From Clostridium chromiireducens (GTDB lineage: Bacteria; Bacillota; Clostridia; Clostridiales; Clostridiaceae), in assembly GCF_002029255.1 (NCBI RefSeq), contig NZ_MZGT01000010.1, forward strand, positions 38,912 through 102,911: 64,000 bases of DNA, given 5' to 3'. The notes below the pieces were generated by a model. The model did not search any database, had not been told where the DNA came from, and was given only the letters and a program-made list of their open reading frames with translations. This document shows, piece after piece, positions 37,009 through 44,697 of the stretch. The translations under genes were made by a program, and so were the position numbers. Each line of letters opens with the position of its first letter. Position 1 is the stretch's first letter.

Positions 37009-37557
37009 ATGAAGGCAACAGGAATTGTTAGAAGAATTGATGATCTAGGAAGAGTAGTAATACCTAAGGAAATAAGGAGAACATTAAGAATAAGAGAAGG
37101 AGATCCACTAGAAATTTTCACAGATAGAGATGGTGGTGTAATATTAAAAAAATATTCTCCAATTGAAGAACTTACTAATTTCTCAAAGGAATATTGTGAA
37201 AGCTTGCAACAAGTTATAGGTCACGTTGTATTAATAGCTGATAAAGATGCATTTGTTTCAATAAGTGGAGCACCTAAAAAAGACTACATAGAAAGAAAAG
37301 TAAGCAGTGAACTAGAAAAAATAATGGATGGAAGAAAAACTGTACTATTAAATAAAGCTAATAATTCAGTAATACCATTACATAATGATGATGATGAAGC
37401 AATATACACTAGTCAAGTTATATCGCCAATTATAGCAGAAGGTGATGAAATTGGTGCTGTAATTATCTTATCAAAAGAGGATGTAGAGCTTGGAGAAGTT
37501 GAAACAAAGTTAGTTGAAACAGCAGCAGCATTTTTAGGAAAGCAAATGGAGCAATAA
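37009..37557 (+). CDS. spoVT: Stage V sporulation transcription factor SpoVT
   Basis: A forespore regulator of sigma-G-dependent genes. The N-terminal AbrB-type swapped-hairpin DNA-binding domain (MKATGIVRRIDDLGRVVIPKEIRRTLRI) is followed by a GAF-like C-terminal domain. At 182 aa the length is normal. The SD AAAGGAGG is excellent. It keeps the Bacillus position between mfd and the spoVB-like gene. Expression from a sigma-G promoter is expected from the Bacillus homologue, but I could not point to a convincing one. Confidence 0.96.
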   Translation: MKATGIVRRIDDLGRVVIPKEIRRTLRIREGDPLEIFTDRDGGVILKKYSPIEELTNFSKEYCESLQQVIGHVVLIADKDAFVSISGAPKKDYIERKVSSELEKIMDGRKTVLLNKANNSVIPLHNDDDEAIYTSQVISPIIAEGDEIGAVIILSKEDVELGEVETKLVETAAAFLGKQMEQ

Positions 37558-37599
37558 TATTGATAATTTAGTTACGGTATGAAAAATAAAAGGAATAAT

Positions 37600-37653
37600 A
37601 CCTCTAAACTTACAATAATAATTATTAGTAACGTGTAAGTTTGGAGGTGTTTT
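37600..37653 (+). promoter_or_regulatory. Hairpin that sequesters the spoVB SD
   Basis: ACCTCTAAACTTACA (37600-37614) pairs with TGTAAGTTTGGAGGT (37634-37648) with one G-U. The right arm contains the whole SD GGAGG, five bases before the ATG at 37654. Only a short TTTT follows, so it may terminate spoVT transcripts weakly, block spoVB translation, or both. Confidence 0.6.
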
Positions 37654-39189
37654 ATGAATAAACAATCCCTAATAAAAGGGAGTATCATTCTTGGAATTGC
37701 AGGAATATTAACTAGATTCTTAGGGTTATTTTTTAGATGGCCACTAATAATGTTAATTGGAGATGAAGGAATAGGATATTATCAAATGTCATATCCGTTA
37801 TATATGTTTTTTATAGCCATGGCTTCAGGAGTTCCTGTTGCAATTTCAAAGATGATATCAGAAAAAAATGCAACAAATGATATAAGTGGAAGCTTTGAAG
37901 TAATGAAGGAATCCGCTATTTTAATGGCCATTATAGGGACAGGCACTACATTGGTATTGTTCTTCTTTGCAAGACCAATAATAACATTTTTAAAATGGGA
38001 TCCAAAAGCATATTATTCATTAATAGGAATATCCTTTGCACCGATTGTAATATCTTTTGTAACTATATTTAGGGGCTTTTTTCAAGGTCTACAAAATATG
38101 ACCCCGTCAGCTATATCGCAAATACTAGAACAGGTTGGAAGAGTTATTTTTGGAGTAGGATTAGCTGTATTTCTATTACCACGGGGGATTGAGTATTCAG
38201 CAGGTGGCGCGGCCTTTGGAGCGACGGCGGGTGCAGTCATGGGTGGTTCATATTTATATGCGAGCTATAAGAAGATAAGAAAAAGTTACAAAGTGAAAAA
38301 AATAAAGAGTAATCCTGAAATATTAAGCACAATTTTAAGGATTGCAATTCCAATTTCATTAGGTACAACTGTTAGTAGTATTATGAATTTAATTGATTCC
38401 ATTTTAGTTCCGCAAAAATTACTACAAGCAGGATTTACAAACACACAGGCAACTGTACTTTATGCACAGCTAACAGGAAAGGCTTCTGTTATTATAAATA
38501 TTCCACTGACTCTTTCCATAGCAATCTGCACATCATTAATACCAATTATAGCTGAAAACTTTATTCTTAAAAAACAAAGAGAATTAAAAAACAAAATAGA
38601 TGCATCTATGAAAATGGCAGCAGTAATTGCAATTCCGTGCACATTTGGACTATTTTTTTTGGCAGGACCAGTAATGAAGCTTATTTTCCCTGGTAAGTTT
38701 GAAGGAATAGAAATATTAAAGTATTTATCATTGACGATCCCTTTTATTATAATTACTCAGACAACAACAGCAATATTGCAGGGAACAGGGAATTATATAA
38801 AACCTATTGTTAACTTGCTAATAGGATGTGTAATAAAAGTTATATTAACATGGACTTTGGTCTCAATGGAGGCTTTTAATATATATGGAGCTGTAATTGC
38901 AAGTTTTAGTGCGTATGTAGTAGTCAGTATCTTAAACATAATAACTTTAAAGTTTACCTTAAAGATAGGACTTAACCTATATGAAATATTAATTAAACCA
39001 GCATATGCATCAACCATTATGATGTTATTTGTATTATTTAGTTATAATATTATATATAAGAATACAATAAGTAATGGATTATCTTGCCTAACATCTATAC
39101 TTTTGGGTATTATAGTATATATTACATTAATAATCGTATTTAAGGTATTTGATATGGAAGAAATAAAAAGTAGACTTAAACGAAGATAA
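37654..39189 (+). CDS. spoVB: SpoVB/YabM-type polysaccharide flippase (MOP superfamily)
   Basis: A multi-spanning membrane protein of the MOP/PST flippase superfamily, with about 14 hydrophobic segments over 511 aa. It begins KGSIILGIAGILTRFLGLFFRWPL and has QMSYPLYMFFIAMASGVPVAISKM, typical of the SpoVB group. The family moves lipid-linked precursors; SpoVB acts in spore cortex formation. In Bacillus the gene after spoVT is yabM, of the same superfamily, so whether this is functionally SpoVB or YabM is open. Its SD is inside a strong hairpin, suggesting translational control. mazG follows after 15 bases. Confidence 0.88.
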   Translation: MNKQSLIKGSIILGIAGILTRFLGLFFRWPLIMLIGDEGIGYYQMSYPLYMFFIAMASGVPVAISKMISEKNATNDISGSFEVMKESAILMAIIGTGTTLVLFFFARPIITFLKWDPKAYYSLIGISFAPIVISFVTIFRGFFQGLQNMTPSAISQILEQVGRVIFGVGLAVFLLPRGIEYSAGGAAFGATAGAVMGGSYLYASYKKIRKSYKVKKIKSNPEILSTILRIAIPISLGTTVSSIMNLIDSILVPQKLLQAGFTNTQATVLYAQLTGKASVIINIPLTLSIAICTSLIPIIAENFILKKQRELKNKIDASMKMAAVIAIPCTFGLFFLAGPVMKLIFPGKFEGIEILKYLSLTIPFIIITQTTTAILQGTGNYIKPIVNLLIGCVIKVILTWTLVSMEAFNIYGAVIASFSAYVVVSILNIITLKFTLKIGLNLYEILIKPAYASTIMMLFVLFSYNIIYKNTISNGLSCLTSILLGIIVYITLIIVFKVFDMEEIKSRLKRR

Positions 39190-39204
39190 AAGGAGAGAAA
39201 CCTG

Positions 39205-40656
39205 ATGATTAAAATAATTGGATTAGGGCCAGGGGATAAGAATGCACTAACGATAGGAACAATATATGAACTTGAGAATAATAAAAATATATTTCTTAGA
39301 ACAGAAAAGCATCCGACTGTAGAATATTTGAAGGAAAAAAAAGTTATATTTGATACTTATGACAATGTCTATGAGAGCATAGAAAACTTTGATCAGGTAT
39401 ACTCAAATATAGCTAATGACTTAATTAAAAAACATGAAGATTTAGGAGATTTAATATATGCAGTACCGGGTCATCCATTAGTTGCTGAAAAATCAGTGTT
39501 CAATCTTATAGATCTATGTAAAAAGAGCGACATAGAATATAAGATAGTGCCAGCGGTAAGTTTTATTGATGCTATGATAGAAAGTCTTAGGATTGATCCT
39601 ATAGAAGGACTGAAAGTTATAGACTCTTTTGATATAGGAAATCAAGTGTTAGATAAGAGAATCGGTACAATAGTTACACAAGTTTATAATCAATTGATAG
39701 CGTCAGAAGTCAAATTAAAGTTACTTGATAATTATAACGATGAAACTGAAATTTATTATGTAAGAGCTGCAGGAATAGAGGGGCAAGAGAGTATACGAAG
39801 GATACCTATATTTGAGTTAGATATGCAGGAAGATATTGACTATTTAACATCTATATATATACCTAAGGATACTAAAAATAAAAAAGATTTTACTGATCTT
39901 TTAGAGATAATAGAAATTCTAAGAAGTGAAGCTGGTTGTCCGTGGGACAGAGAACAGACTCATAAATCTCTTGAAAAAGCATTAATAGAAGAAAGTTATG
40001 AAGTTATAGATGCAATAGAACAAGAAGATGATGACTCATTAATTGAGGAACTGGGAGATGTACTTCTGCAAGTTGTTTTTCATGCATCCATAGGTAAAGA
40101 AGATGGTTTTTTTGATATAAGTGATATAATAGAGGGTATTTGTAGTAAAATGATAAACAGACATCCACATGTGTTCAAAGATTCAAGCCAGTTAAATTCT
40201 TCTGAAGAAGTATTAGAAAAATGGGATGACCTAAAAAGGAACGAGAAGGGCTATAGAAGTATTAGCGAAGAAATGAGAGGAATAACAAAAGGATTACCTG
40301 CTCTATTAAGAGCACATAAGGTTCAAGAAAAAGCAAAAAAAGTTGGATTTGATTTTGAGCATATTAATTTTGCAATAAATAAGGTAAAAGAAGAACTTAC
40401 AGAGGTAATTGATGTATATAATACAAAAAATGTGGAGAAAATAAAAGAAGAAGTTGGAGATTTATTATTTTCATGTGTAAATGTTGCAAGATTTTTAAAG
40501 GTAGACCAAGAAATAGCATTAAACTACACTATAGACAAGTTCATAAAGAGATTTGAGTATATTGAAAAAGTTGCAAAGGAAGAAAATGTTGAATTAACGA
40601 ATATGAAGTTAGAGGAAATGGATAAACTCTGGGAGATTTCAAAAGAATTAGATTAA
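39205..40656 (+). CDS. mazG: YabN-type fusion: tetrapyrrole-methylase-like domain plus MazG NTP pyrophosphohydrolase
   Basis: Two domains are fused as in Bacillus YabN. Residues ~1-220 are a SAM-dependent tetrapyrrole methylase fold (IKIIGLGPGDKNALTIGTIYEL, YAVPGHPLVAEKS) whose reaction is unknown in this context. Residues ~225-480 hold MazG, which hydrolyses nucleoside triphosphates. CPWDREQTHKSLEKALIEE and EELGDVLLQVVFHA give the metal-binding Glu/Asp residues, and a second, weaker MazG repeat follows (EEVGDLLFSCVNVAR). 483 aa, normal. SD AAAGGAG. Confidence 0.94.
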   Translation: MIKIIGLGPGDKNALTIGTIYELENNKNIFLRTEKHPTVEYLKEKKVIFDTYDNVYESIENFDQVYSNIANDLIKKHEDLGDLIYAVPGHPLVAEKSVFNLIDLCKKSDIEYKIVPAVSFIDAMIESLRIDPIEGLKVIDSFDIGNQVLDKRIGTIVTQVYNQLIASEVKLKLLDNYNDETEIYYVRAAGIEGQESIRRIPIFELDMQEDIDYLTSIYIPKDTKNKKDFTDLLEIIEILRSEAGCPWDREQTHKSLEKALIEESYEVIDAIEQEDDDSLIEELGDVLLQVVFHASIGKEDGFFDISDIIEGICSKMINRHPHVFKDSSQLNSSEEVLEKWDDLKRNEKGYRSISEEMRGITKGLPALLRAHKVQEKAKKVGFDFEHINFAINKVKEELTEVIDVYNTKNVEKIKEEVGDLLFSCVNVARFLKVDQEIALNYTIDKFIKRFEYIEKVAKEENVELTNMKLEEMDKLWEISKELD

Positions 40657-40876
40657 TGCATGATTTAAATAAAGGAATTTTCTAGTTTGTGCAGAATAAT
40701 TATTTTATAAAGAACTATGTTGTAACGATTTATTGGATTATTTAGTTATATATAGGAAAAGAAAGCGTTTTTCTATAGACGGGTAGCTGAAGAGGTTATA
40801 TAATAAAGAAGTGCAATTTAGTACATAAAAGAAAACAGTTAAAAATATATAACTGGATTTTAAGGAGGATGTTATT

Positions 40877-41152
40877 GTGAATAAAGCAGAATTAATTACT
40901 AGTATGGCAGAAAAAAGTAAGTTAACAAAAAAAGATGCAGAATTAGCATTAAAAGCTTTAATTGAAAGTGTTGAGGAAGCTCTAGAAAAAGGAGAAAAAG
41001 TTCAACTAGTTGGATTTGGAACTTTTGAAACAAGAGAAAGAGCAGCTAGAGAAGGAAGAAATCCAAGAACTAAGGAAGTTATTAATATTCCTGCAACAAC
41101 TGTTCCAGTATTTAAGGCTGGTAAAGAATTCAAAGATAAAGTTAACAAGTAA
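40877..41152 (+). CDS. hup: DNA-binding protein HU
   Basis: A 91-residue histone-like dimer that bends and compacts DNA. The helical N-terminus (NKAELITSMAEKSKLTKKDAELALKAL) is followed by the GFGTFETRERAAREGRNPRT signature that starts the DNA-binding arms. GTG start with a strong AAGGAGG. It lies in a gap of about 220 bases after mazG, implying its own promoter. In Bacillus no HU gene sits between yabN and yabO, but clostridia commonly have one. A terminator separates it from rqcP. Confidence 0.97.
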   Translation: MNKAELITSMAEKSKLTKKDAELALKALIESVEEALEKGEKVQLVGFGTFETRERAAREGRNPRTKEVINIPATTVPVFKAGKEFKDKVNK

Positions 41153-41180
41153 TAAAATACATGTTAGACAGAGTAAATAT

Positions 41181-41206
41181 GAACCCGAGTTTTCTCGGGT
41201 TCTTTT
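41181..41206 (+). terminator. Terminator between hup and rqcP
   Basis: GAACCCGAG (41181-41189) pairs perfectly with CTCGGGTTC (41194-41202) around a TTTT loop, and TTTTG follows. The rqcP SD lies right behind it, so read-through would supply rqcP. Confidence 0.93.
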
Positions 41207-41222
41207 GATAAAGGAGAAAATT

Positions 41223-41483
41223 ATGAGATTAGATAAATATTTAAAAGTATCTCGTATCATAAAGAGAAGAACAGTAGCAAAAGAAATATGCGAGAGTGGC
41301 CGTATATTAATTAATGATAAAGTTGCAAAACCTTCCACAAAAATAAAGGAAGGAGATATAATTCAAATAACCTTTGCAAATAGAATACTAAAAGCAGAAA
41401 TTGTTAACATAGCAGAACATGTGAGAAAAGAAGATGCAAAGGCTATGTATGTTATTGTTGAAGGGGAAGAGGATAAAGAGTAG
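41223..41483 (+). CDS. rqcP: S4-domain RNA-binding protein RqcP (YabO)
   Basis: An 86-residue Hsp15-like protein consisting almost only of an S4 domain (MRLDKYLKVSRIIKRRTVAKEICESGRILIND). The Bacillus homologue binds the 50S subunit with RqcH and drives alanine tailing of stalled nascent chains in ribosome-associated quality control. The ATG at 41223 follows AAAGGAGAA and gives the family N-terminus; a longer open frame from 41010 overlaps hup out of frame and has no support. It starts a yabO-yabP-yabQ-divIC-yabR block as in Bacillus. Confidence 0.94.
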   Translation: MRLDKYLKVSRIIKRRTVAKEICESGRILINDKVAKPSTKIKEGDIIQITFANRILKAEIVNIAEHVRKEDAKAMYVIVEGEEDKE

Positions 41484-41553
41484 AGACTTATAGAGTTTTC
41501 TTACTCTTTTTTGATATATAGACATAGCTATAAAGGATTCTGGATTCTAAATT

Positions 41554-41575
41554 ACAATATATAAACATATATTGT
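41554..41575. repeat. Palindrome upstream of yabP
   Basis: ACAATATAT (41554-41562) and ATATATTGT (41567-41575) are perfect inverted arms four bases apart, 28 bases before the yabP start. CATATATT within it resembles a sigma-E -10 (CATACAHT, 7 of 8), but the -35 is poor. It may be an operator or the end of the rqcP transcript. Confidence 0.4.
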
Positions 41576-41603
41576 ATAAGAAAAGTGAATGGAGGAATCT
41601 TTG

Positions 41604-41897
41604 ATGGAGAAAAGAGTGGAAAATAAAATAGAAGATAATAAATCAAGTTTAGCTTTAGAAAATAGAAAAAAACTAACTTTAAGTGGAGTTATAGAAGTTA
41701 TAAGTTTTGATGAACAAAAGATAGATTTAACTACCTGTCTAGGTAACTTAACTATTAAGGGAGAAGAATTAAAAATGAATAAGTTAGATGTGCAGAATGG
41801 TGATGTTATAATAGCTGGGAGTATTGCGTCTATAGTTTATAATGGTAAGGTGACCAAAAAAAATAATGAAAGTATAATAAGTAAATTATTTAAGTAG
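41604..41897 (+). CDS. yabP: Sporulation protein YabP
   Basis: A 97-residue member of the YabP/YqfC family, which is made in the mother cell under sigma-E in Bacillus and is needed for sporulation in a yet unclear way. The core KLTLSGVIEVISFDEQKIDLTTCLGNLTIKG and the C-terminal GSIASIVY are typical. The ATG at 41604 follows GGAGGA; the ATG at 41589 overlaps that SD. yabQ starts nine bases after the stop. Confidence 0.93.
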   Translation: MEKRVENKIEDNKSSLALENRKKLTLSGVIEVISFDEQKIDLTTCLGNLTIKGEELKMNKLDVQNGDVIIAGSIASIVYNGKVTKKNNESIISKLFK

Positions 41898-41906
41898 GAA
41901 TATAGT

Positions 41907-42299
41907 ATGCCGTTAGGATTAAATATGCAAATCAATCTTGTTATATACAGTCTAATAGGAGGGGTTATAACAGGCGTATTATTCGATATATATAGAGCAA
42001 TAAGAGGATTAAATTCCATGAAAATATTGACAATAATAGAAGATCTATTATTTTGTATACTTATTGCTCTAATTGTGTTTACCTTTCTGCTATATACTAA
42101 TTATGCGTTTTTGACTCCCTATGTATATATTTTTATAACCATTGCTATTTTATTGTATTTTAGATTTTTCAGTAAGTATTTTTATACGGGCGAGATAATA
42201 ATAGGAAAATCATTTTACAGATTTATTCGAATTATATTAAAAAATACATTATATCCATTAAAAATAATTATATATAAAATTACAGATAGACGTAAATAA
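41907..42299 (+). CDS. yabQ: Spore cortex biosynthesis protein YabQ
   Basis: A 130-residue integral membrane protein with four or so hydrophobic segments, starting LGLNMQINLVIYSLIGGVITGVLFDIYR, a pattern typical of YabQ. In Bacillus it localises to the outer forespore membrane under sigma-E and is required for cortex formation. The SD is modest (AGGAA), and it is coupled to yabP. An AT-rich gap of 76 bases separates it from divIC, leaving room for a vegetative promoter for that gene. Confidence 0.9.
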   Translation: MPLGLNMQINLVIYSLIGGVITGVLFDIYRAIRGLNSMKILTIIEDLLFCILIALIVFTFLLYTNYAFLTPYVYIFITIAILLYFRFFSKYFYTGEIIIGKSFYRFIRIILKNTLYPLKIIIYKITDRRK

Positions 42300-42375
42300 G
42301 AAAAAATTACTTGAATAATAGTATTATAGTGTTTACAATAGACTTAGGAGAATTTGCAAAATAGAGGTTCTATAG

Positions 42376-42663
42376 ATGAAAAAAAAATTAATAAAAAGAA
42401 TAATAATTGCTGGATTTATTATCTTCTTTGTATTTAGTTATATTAAACAAAGTATAACAGTGAATAGAATTCAGAAGGAAATTGATAGTAAGCAATCCCA
42501 ATTAGATGAAGTTAAGCAAAAAAATCAGAGGCTTCAAGATGAGGTTGAAAAGATTAATTCAGATTCGTCAGATTATCTGGAAAAATTAGCAAGAGAAAGA
42601 CTTGGAATGATTAAACCAGGTGAAAAAGTTGTTAATAATGAGATAAACCCAAATTCTAAATAA
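42376..42663 (+). CDS. divIC: Cell-division protein DivIC (FtsB family)
   Basis: A small bitopic membrane protein of the divisome. A basic N-terminus precedes one transmembrane helix (residues ~8-25, IIIAGFIIFFVFSYI). An extracellular coiled coil follows (IQKEIDSKQSQLDEVKQKNQRLQDEVEKI), then the conserved YLEKLARERLGMIKPGE. Together with FtsL and DivIB it activates septal peptidoglycan synthesis. 95 aa, slightly shorter than the Bacillus protein. The position between yabQ and yabR is conserved. Confidence 0.94.
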   Translation: MKKKLIKRIIIAGFIIFFVFSYIKQSITVNRIQKEIDSKQSQLDEVKQKNQRLQDEVEKINSDSSDYLEKLARERLGMIKPGEKVVNNEINPNSK

Positions 42664-42819
42664 TTTTCATAATATAGAAAAGCCTATAAAACTCTGTTAA
42701 TATAATAAAATTAAATAATAATTAAATTTGTATTTAAAATTAAAGAACATATTTTATAAATTAGAATTTGTTCTTATAAATTTATATATTTTTAAAATTT
42801 AAGGAGGAGTCTTTTAAAC

Positions 42820-43230
42820 ATGACCTTAATGGCAGGAAACATAGTAGAGGGCACAGTGATAAACATTACAAATTTTGGAGCTTTTATTGAAGTTGAAGGC
42901 AAAACTGGATTAGTTCATATTTCAGAAGTCGCAGATTCTTACGTAAAAGATATTAGAGAGCATCTTAGCGAGCAGGATAAGGTGAAAGTAAAAGTTATCT
43001 CAATAGATGATAACGGAAAAATTAGTCTTTCTATAAAACAAGCAAATGTTCAAAAAAAATCAGTTAAACCTGTAGAAATTGATTGGAAGTCATCTGATAA
43101 GAAAAAGACAACTAATTCAGGTAATTTTGAAGATATTATGTCTAAGTTCTTAAAAGATAGCGAAGAGAGAATGCAAGATGTAAAAAAACATCAAGAATTT
43201 AAAGGTAAGGGTGGAAAAAAAGGATATTAG
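42820..43230 (+). CDS. yabR: S1-domain RNA-binding protein YabR
   Basis: 136 residues. The N-terminal ~75 are an S1 OB-fold (GNIVEGTVINITNFGAFIEVEGKTGLVHISEVADSYV), a general RNA-binding domain. The C-terminal half is a charged, probably disordered tail rich in Lys ending KGKGGKKGY. The precise function is unknown; homologues are general stress proteins of the GSP13 type. AAGGAGGAG precedes the first ATG; a second ATG nine bases on would also work. This is the last gene of the conserved yab block. Confidence 0.9.
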   Translation: MTLMAGNIVEGTVINITNFGAFIEVEGKTGLVHISEVADSYVKDIREHLSEQDKVKVKVISIDDNGKISLSIKQANVQKKSVKPVEIDWKSSDKKKTTNSGNFEDIMSKFLKDSEERMQDVKKHQEFKGKGGKKGY

Positions 43231-43289
43231 ACCTTTTTAAAGCTGTGATGAACATATAAATATAAAATTTTATTAGTTGAAAGTTTTTA

Positions 43290-43346
43290 AGTGTAGAATA
43301 GATTGGCTAGAAGTTTTAGGTATTCTTTTACGGTTTATTCTACACT
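43290..43346 (+). terminator. Possible terminator after yabR
   Basis: AGTGTAGAATA (43290-43300) pairs perfectly with TATTCTACACT (43336-43346) around a 35-nt loop. The tail is AT-rich rather than a clean T-run. Confidence 0.5.
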
Positions 43347-43437
43347 ATAAATTTCACTACAGACTACTGATAGTGGGAGTTGGAGCGTTACATAATTATT
43401 TAAAATTTAAGTTTTAAAATTTATATTGATTTTTTTG

Positions 43438-43466
43438 TTGACAGCATGAGAGTTATATACTATAAT
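43438..43466 (+). promoter_or_regulatory. Promoter of the tRNA-Leu/fMet/Met cluster
   Basis: Consensus TTGACA (43438-43443), 17 bp and TATAAT (43461-43466), 36 bases before the first tRNA. Confidence 0.9.
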
Positions 43467-43501
43467 TAGCTTTGTTGTTGAGACTTAGTTAAGTACAACA
43501 T

Positions 43502-43590
43502 GCCGAAGTGGCGGAACTGGCAGACGCACAGGACTTAAAATCCTGCGGTAGTTAAACACCGTACCGGTTCGATTCCGGTCTTCGGCACCA
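43502..43590 (+). tRNA. tRNA-Leu (anticodon UAA), copy 1
   Basis: An 89-nt class II tRNA with a long variable arm and encoded CCA. The acceptor GCCGAAG pairs with CTTCGGC. The anticodon loop CTTAAAA gives TAA, reading UUA/UUG. Identical copies follow at 43778 and 44041. Confidence 0.97.
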
Positions 43591-43611
43591 TATGTATGAT
43601 AAAAATAATAT

Positions 43612-43687
<76 letters not shown>

Positions 43688-43694
43688 TTGATAT

Positions 43695-43771
43695 GGCGGA
43701 ATAGCTCAGCTGGCTAGAGCACTCGGTTCATACCCGAGGTGTCGTAGGTTCAAGTCCTATTTCCGCTACCA
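43695..43771 (+). tRNA. Elongator tRNA-Met (CAU)
   Basis: 77 nt with CCA. The anticodon loop TTCATAC gives CAT. The acceptor GGCGGAA pairs with TTCCGCT (terminal G-U) and the initiator features are missing, so this is elongator Met. A lysidine-modified tRNA-Ile2 also reads CAT, but this acceptor and arm look like Met. TilS, which modifies tRNA-Ile2, is encoded at 47.3 kb. Confidence 0.9.
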
Positions 43772-43777
43772 ATATGT

Positions 43778-43866
43778 GCCGAAGTGGCGGAACTGGCAGA
43801 CGCACAGGACTTAAAATCCTGCGGTAGTTAAACACCGTACCGGTTCGATTCCGGTCTTCGGCACCA
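43778..43866 (+). tRNA. tRNA-Leu (UAA), copy 2
   Basis: Identical in sequence to copy 1, 89 nt including CCA. Followed by almost the same spacer as copy 1 and then a second tRNA-fMet, showing a segmental duplication. Confidence 0.97.
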
Positions 43867-43887
43867 TATATATGATAAAAATAATAT

Positions 43888-43963
<76 letters not shown>

Positions 43964-44040
43964 TAAATAATTAATATGAATCTCTAATAAAAAAAGAGAT
44001 TGCGTAAATTCTTTTAAATTAAAGAGAATGCGTATAATAT

Positions 44041-44129
44041 GCCGAAGTGGCGGAACTGGCAGACGCACAGGACTTAAAATCCTGCGGTAGTTAAACACCG
44101 TACCGGTTCGATTCCGGTCTTCGGCACCA
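44041..44129 (+). tRNA. tRNA-Leu (UAA), copy 3
   Basis: The third identical 89-nt copy. The cluster terminator begins two bases after its CCA. Confidence 0.97.
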
Positions 44130-44130
44130 A

Positions 44131-44163
44131 AGACTTAAGCTAATTGTAGCTTAAGTCTTTTTG
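44131..44163 (+). terminator. Terminator of the tRNA cluster
   Basis: AGACTTAAGCTA (44131-44142) pairs perfectly with TAGCTTAAGTCT (44147-44158) around ATTG, followed by TTTT. Confidence 0.93.
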
Positions 44164-44616
44164 CATTAAAGAATAATAAGTAAATAATAGATTTCTAATC
44201 GGTATTAAAGAGTTGGTATTAAAGTATCAGTAATAGCTGATGCGATACATATTAGGATAATTCATTTTTAGTAGCCATATATAAGGGTGTAATGTAAGTA
44301 GTTGGATAAATTATTTGCGCTACGCCCTTTATTAGTTTTAAAAACAATTTGTAATATATAAAACCTAAAAAAGTGATAAAAATAGGGTGCTATTCACATC
44401 TATATAATTTTATGAAAAAATAATTAGTTATAAATTTCTAATAAAATAATATTAACGACAAATTAATTATTAGATTAAAAGTGCCATAGCTGGCTCAATA
44501 TATTGATTTAACATTGATTTAAAAGAAACTTAACGAACTTTATGATAGATAGAATAATACACCAAATCATTAAATCTTAGAGAATTTTAGATGAAGTTGT
44601 CCTACGAAAATTTAAT
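44164..44616 (+). other. Intergenic region between tRNAs and spoIIE
   Basis: About 450 AT-rich bases without a gene. AAGGGTGTA (44283-44291) can pair with TACGCCCTT (44321-44329) and is followed by TATTAG, a weak second terminator or small-RNA 3' end. Bacillus has yabS and yabT after spoIIE; no remnants are visible on either side. Confidence 0.4.
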
Positions 44617-44663
44617 TGTAGAAACAGCTTATGACATTTATCTCAAAATAGAGATGCTATAAT
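44617..44663 (+). promoter_or_regulatory. Candidate Spo0A-activated sigma-A promoter of spoIIE
   Basis: ATGACA (44631-44636), a 21-bp spacer and consensus TATAAT (44658-44663). A 21-bp spacer is the known peculiarity of the Bacillus spoIIE promoter, which needs Spo0A~P. TGTAGAA at 44617-44623 matches the Spo0A box TGTCGAA at six of seven positions, and TGTCCTA at 44598 at five of seven. Confidence 0.6.
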
Positions 44664-44697
44664 CATATTACATTATTTGGAAATGAGGCGAGCTAAT

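Noticed and set aside
40758..40776. CRE-like AGAAAGCGTTTTTC upstream of hup
   Set aside because: Three consensus positions fail, and the palindrome is only five bases per arm.
41010..41222. Upstream extension of the rqcP frame through hup
   Set aside because: It overlaps hup in another frame and crosses a strong terminator; the SD-supported ATG is at 41223.
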